Source: Dolomedes plantarius
Lineage: Eukaryota; Arthropoda; Arachnida; Araneae; Dolomedidae
DNA length: 64,000 nt
NCBI GenBank assembly: GCA_907164885.2
Contig: OU015498.1
Coordinates: 89,014,142-89,078,141 of the forward strand
Direction: 5' to 3'
Positions 60,850 to 64,000 of the stretch are shown here, piece after piece; within the stretch, counting starts at the first letter, position 1, and every line of letters starts with the position of its first letter. Below the pieces are notes generated by a model. It made no database searches, was not told where the DNA came from, and saw nothing but the letters and a program-made list of their open reading frames with translations. Both the position numbers and the translations under genes were made by a program.

Positions 60850-61780
60850 GTTGACTGACTCGTAATCGGTTATTTGTTGATAATTGGCAGATTAGTTAGT
60901 TGTTAAACTGTTGGTTTAAATCATTAAGCAATATTCAAGCTCAATGGTTAAAACTATATTAAAATTAGTTAAAACTATAGTAGATAATTAGTAATATGTT
61001 AACTGACTCGTAATCGGTTATTTGTTATTAATTGGTAGATTAGTAATTTGTTAAACTGTTGGTTCAAACCATTAATCAATATTCAAGCTCAATTGTTAAA
61101 ACTATATTCAAATTTGTTAAAACTGTAGTAGTTACTCAGTAATAGGTTAAGGCTGCTATGTACTAAGAAAAAAAAATCGTATTTCCCTTTTTCTCTTCTT
61201 GCAGACTCTTGTGGTGGGAGGAGTCCAGTTGGCAGTTCGAGAATTCCACCCCCCTTAGGATTGACATTTTGTGGGATTGTAATGGCTCTCTCTCTATGGG
61301 GGGGGGGGTTAAGCGCTGCCCCAAATTTTTTATTTAAAATATATTTTTGATAACTATTTACAGGTACATAAAGGCTTATAATCAAATAAAATTGGTATTG
61401 TCAGATAGTCTGAACTTGTCTTCAAAGCGCTACAGGATTCATTTTATAAATTTCGTCCACCGAAGGAATTTATGAGCGTTTAAAACACACTATACCAGAT
61501 TTTTCCCCGAATAATTTAAATTTTAAAATATTAATTGCATTTTAAAAAAACGAAAAATGTACACAAATGTAAAATTTCTTTCTCTATGACGGAGTACGAT
61601 TTTTTAAAAAAAATCTTTGAATCCAAGTCGGCAATCCGTGAACAAATTTTCTCCATAGGTTAACACTGAGGTGAGCGAATCCATTGGGGTTAGTGCATAG
61701 CAGCCTTTACTGACTCCTAATCGGTTATTTGTTGGTAACTGACAGATTAGTAATTTGTTAAACTGTTGGTTTAAACCGTT
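60850..61780. repeat. Tandem ~150-bp repeat, third unit split by a MITE
   Basis: GACTGACTCGTAATCGGTTA lies at about 60853 and ACTGACTCGTAATCGGTTA at about 61002. A third unit (ACTGACTCCTAATCGG) resumes at 61709 after the MITE. Each unit also holds TTGTTAAACTGTTGGTT. Non-coding. Confidence 0.75.
61147..61709. mobile_element. TTAA-MITE family, copy 8, inserted in a tandem repeat
   Basis: TTAAGGCTGCTATG to GCAGCCTTTA. The left interior carries a foreign piece of about 150 bp (61169-61335) with CTCTTGTGGTGGGAGGAG and a G9 run. The right interior is canonical. Confidence 0.8.
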
Positions 61781-63204
61781 GTTTGTTTATACGTTTTATA
61801 TATTTTTTGAAGATAATATATACCCAACAATGGTCTCTCTTTGTATTTTAAATGTGTTTGTTAAATGTAAAACGAAGTTAATAGTTTTTCTGAATTCTTT
61901 AATAATCATTAAAACAAGTTGTTACGTAATAATTCTTTCTTTTTTTTTTAAAAAAAAAAGGTAATCTGTTTATTGTTTTGTAGGCTTGTATGTAATAAAT
62001 TTTATTGTGAAATTTTGTTTAGATCATGGGGTTCACCAATTCACATGTGCTTTTCAGTCGCTAATTTTGATTACATTTCATTTTAGCATAGAATATAAAG
62101 TTTTATTTATCAATATATGATTCTTTAGACCTCAAGTATGACCTTAAGTAGGAAAGTTCGTCTCTAAGACGAAGTTACCTAATCAGACGAGAAATTCTGG
62201 AACAGAGGACTCTAGAGTCAAGGTTTGATAGTAATTGGCCGAAGGTTTTAACTTGGTGTCTGAAAAGCATAGAGAGTAGGAAAGGAAAGATACGAGGAAA
62301 ATGACGATCAGAAAATGAGTGAGATTAGAATTTGTGATTTCCTAAAATTACACAACACACACAAAAGAAAGTTGTTCATCTCCTCAAATATGAAATGCGT
62401 TTGATTCAAGATAAGTTATAGAAATTTCTATTGAAGGAGAGAGCTATGATGAAATTAAAAGGAATTATACAATCCTCTCCTCATTTTTACTCGTTTACCA
62501 GGGAATATCTATCTACCCAGGGACATCTACGACCCTTTATATTTGTTTTATTTCTTTTTCTGTTAATGAGGTAATACTTTGTTATGAAGCAATTTCTTTT
62601 ACTATTTAATGATCAAATCTTACAATTTCGCATTACATTTATCAGTGAAAATATATAACTCAGAAATCAATACAGAAGGTAATAAGGCCTCATTTAGTGT
62701 TTCAGACAAGTTTGACTCTTAGGCTTGACAAACTTAGGCTCCAGAATGAATAGTGTCAAGCTAATTTGACGCCAAACTTAGGTTTAAAACTTTTCCTTTT
62801 TGATTGGGGAAGTGAAACGTATTTGAAATGTTAAGAAACAGTAAATTCAAGTGAAAAGTATAAGAAATATTCATCTATTGATATCAAATGGGTTACGGGT
62901 AAAAAATTGACGGTGAAAAATTGTGTTTTGAAGCCTAAACTTTTATTGTTCTGATTATTTAATAATGGCAGTGATAGATGTATTGTTAAATGCTGGAACT
63001 ATTTTATGTACAGGAGACTAGGATGGATGAAATTAAAGCCTAAAGATTGTCGTATGAAATCATACATTGACTTGTGAACTTTCCAGGAAACTGATTGATT
63101 TGCTTACCTATTATCAAAGAAGGCACAAAGACAGGAAGTCCCGATACTTAGTAGCAACAGCATTCATTTAATAATGTTAATCAAAGATCCTTAAGTTTGG
63201 AATA
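61781..63204. other. Gene-free AT-rich region
   Basis: No ORF above noise, no repeat family and no RNA signal was recognised. Confidence 0.35.
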
Positions 63205-63395
63205 CAGTGGAACTTCGATCGATCGTTCCCCGAATAATTGTTTTCCCGTATGTATCGTTCAATTCATATTGTCGTTCACATTCAATATCATTTGTGGGAT
63301 AATATTACTTTGTTATGGTCTGACATTCACAGTTTTCCGCAGTTATCGTTCAGGGCTATAGGTCCCTTTAAAAACGATAGATCAAGGTACCACTG
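63205..63395. mobile_element. Pogo-type MITE, CAGTGGAATCTCG family
   Basis: Ends CAGTGGAACTTCGATCGATC and CAAGGTACCACTG with TA on both sides (63203-63204 and 63396-63397). The interior has TTTTCCCGTATGTATCGTTC as in the 31000 copy. An ORF over it is accidental. Confidence 0.7.
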
Positions 63396-63594
63396 TACCA
63401 GGAATATTCTCTCAGCCGTATTAATAACTGCTCGGGTTTGCGCAGAATACCAGAGTAAAACTGATAATTAAAAAAAATATCAGTCTTTTTATTTTATACT
63501 TAGCAGTGTTCAATAAAACAATAAAACGTTCTGGGAAATGCCTGCTACATTTCTTTGCTAATGAACCTCATTAACAGCTGTCCACGTAGTATAG

Positions 63595-63760
63595 TGTCGC
63601 CCAGTGGCTAAGTGGTTAAGGCATCAACCTGCTACGGCGGGGGCGCTGGTTCGATTCCCCCATAAGACTTGGTTGTATTGAACTCGTCAGTCTTCAGCCT
63701 GCAAAAGGGGAGCTGCAACCCATTGTCCATCGCCGGTGTCATCGCTCGTAAATAAAGAAA
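63595..63760 (+). mobile_element. tRNA-derived SINE
   Basis: The head CAGTGGCTAAGTGGTTAAGG (A-box) and GCTGGTTCGATTCCCCC (B-box) resemble a tRNA, but the acceptor stem does not close well. A non-tRNA body (CAGTCTTCAGCCTGCAAAAG) and an A-rich end (AAATAAAGAAA) follow, so it is a SINE and not a tRNA gene. Confidence 0.65.
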
Positions 63761-63865
63761 TTCTTCTGAGATTCTGTGAGTTGTGTTTCTATTTCCTTGA
63801 ATTCATATGTGCACAGACTGGGGTGTGACAGTCCTAGGGACCTTAGTCACACACACACACACACC

Positions 63866-64000
63866 TATAGTGGTTAGCTTTCTGAGCTACCACGCAGTGG
63901 GCTTGGGTTCAAATCCCGATTAAGGTTTGGTCATTTTCGTATCATCCTCCTCATAGGGAGCAATACTAGCTCACCTAAAATGGTGCTTCTATGATAAAGT
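63866..64000 (+). mobile_element. Second tRNA-headed SINE, running off the window
   Basis: AGTGGTTAGCTTTCTGAGC (A-box region) and TTGGGTTCAAATCCCGA (B-box) follow a (CA)n run at about 63849-63866. The 3' part is outside the window. Confidence 0.55.

Noticed and set aside
63595..63670. Possible functional tRNA gene
   Set aside because: A and B boxes are present, but the acceptor stem is poor and a SINE body with an A-rich end follows.

Overview
The window is AT-rich eukaryotic nuclear DNA with spliced genes, long introns and dense transposon debris. The repeats (Tigger/pogo, BEL/Pao-like gag, Helitron, non-LTR RNase H tail, tRNA-derived SINEs, many MITEs) point to an arthropod. The gag start and the RNase H tail resemble spider sequences most, so a spider genome is my inference; nothing here proves the species. 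No rRNA, CRISPR array, bacterial operon or functional tRNA gene was seen.

The main content is a tandem array on the + strand between about 3 and 39 kb. It holds three intact-looking two-exon genes: A (exons 6436-7238 and 9624-10089, 422 aa), B (16746-17467 and 22350-22839, 403 aa) and C (25364-26148 and 33326-33806, 421 aa). A fourth, badly decayed copy D lies at about 35.3-36.25 kb and 38.52-38.87 kb. Each intact gene encodes two N-terminal membrane segments separated by a short loop with an N-glycosylation sequon at residue 46, then a cytoplasmic protein-kinase-like domain. The HxD aspartate is kept (HLDLQ), but the glycine loop, the helix-C glutamate and the DFG aspartate are missing, so these look like membrane-anchored pseudokinases. 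All three introns are phase 2 and interrupt the same arginine codon just before the PPE motif (the APE equivalent).

What was duplicated is a large unit: about 1.7-3.5 kb of upstream sequence, both exons, the intron and the 3' flank. Directly before each ATG the upstream sequence is itself tandemly repeated (2-3 units of about 430-480 bp). Intron length differs (2.4, 4.9 and 7.2 kb), largely through transposon insertion and microsatellite growth, and the paralogous introns serve as empty sites. A second duplicated block with an exon-like ORF (10912-11053 and 36619-36742) lies downstream of A and inside D.

Left edge (1-2.7 kb): a BEL/Pao-like gag start and probable LTR on the minus strand, a PIF/Harbinger-type MITE and a broken Tigger transposase. 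Right part (39-64 kb): no gene of the array was found. It holds a Helitron Rep fragment, eight-copy TTAA-MITE family members, SINEs, a piggyBac-like short element, a 142-bp satellite-like array, a 24-bp minisatellite, a non-LTR retrotransposon tail and featureless AT-rich sequence.
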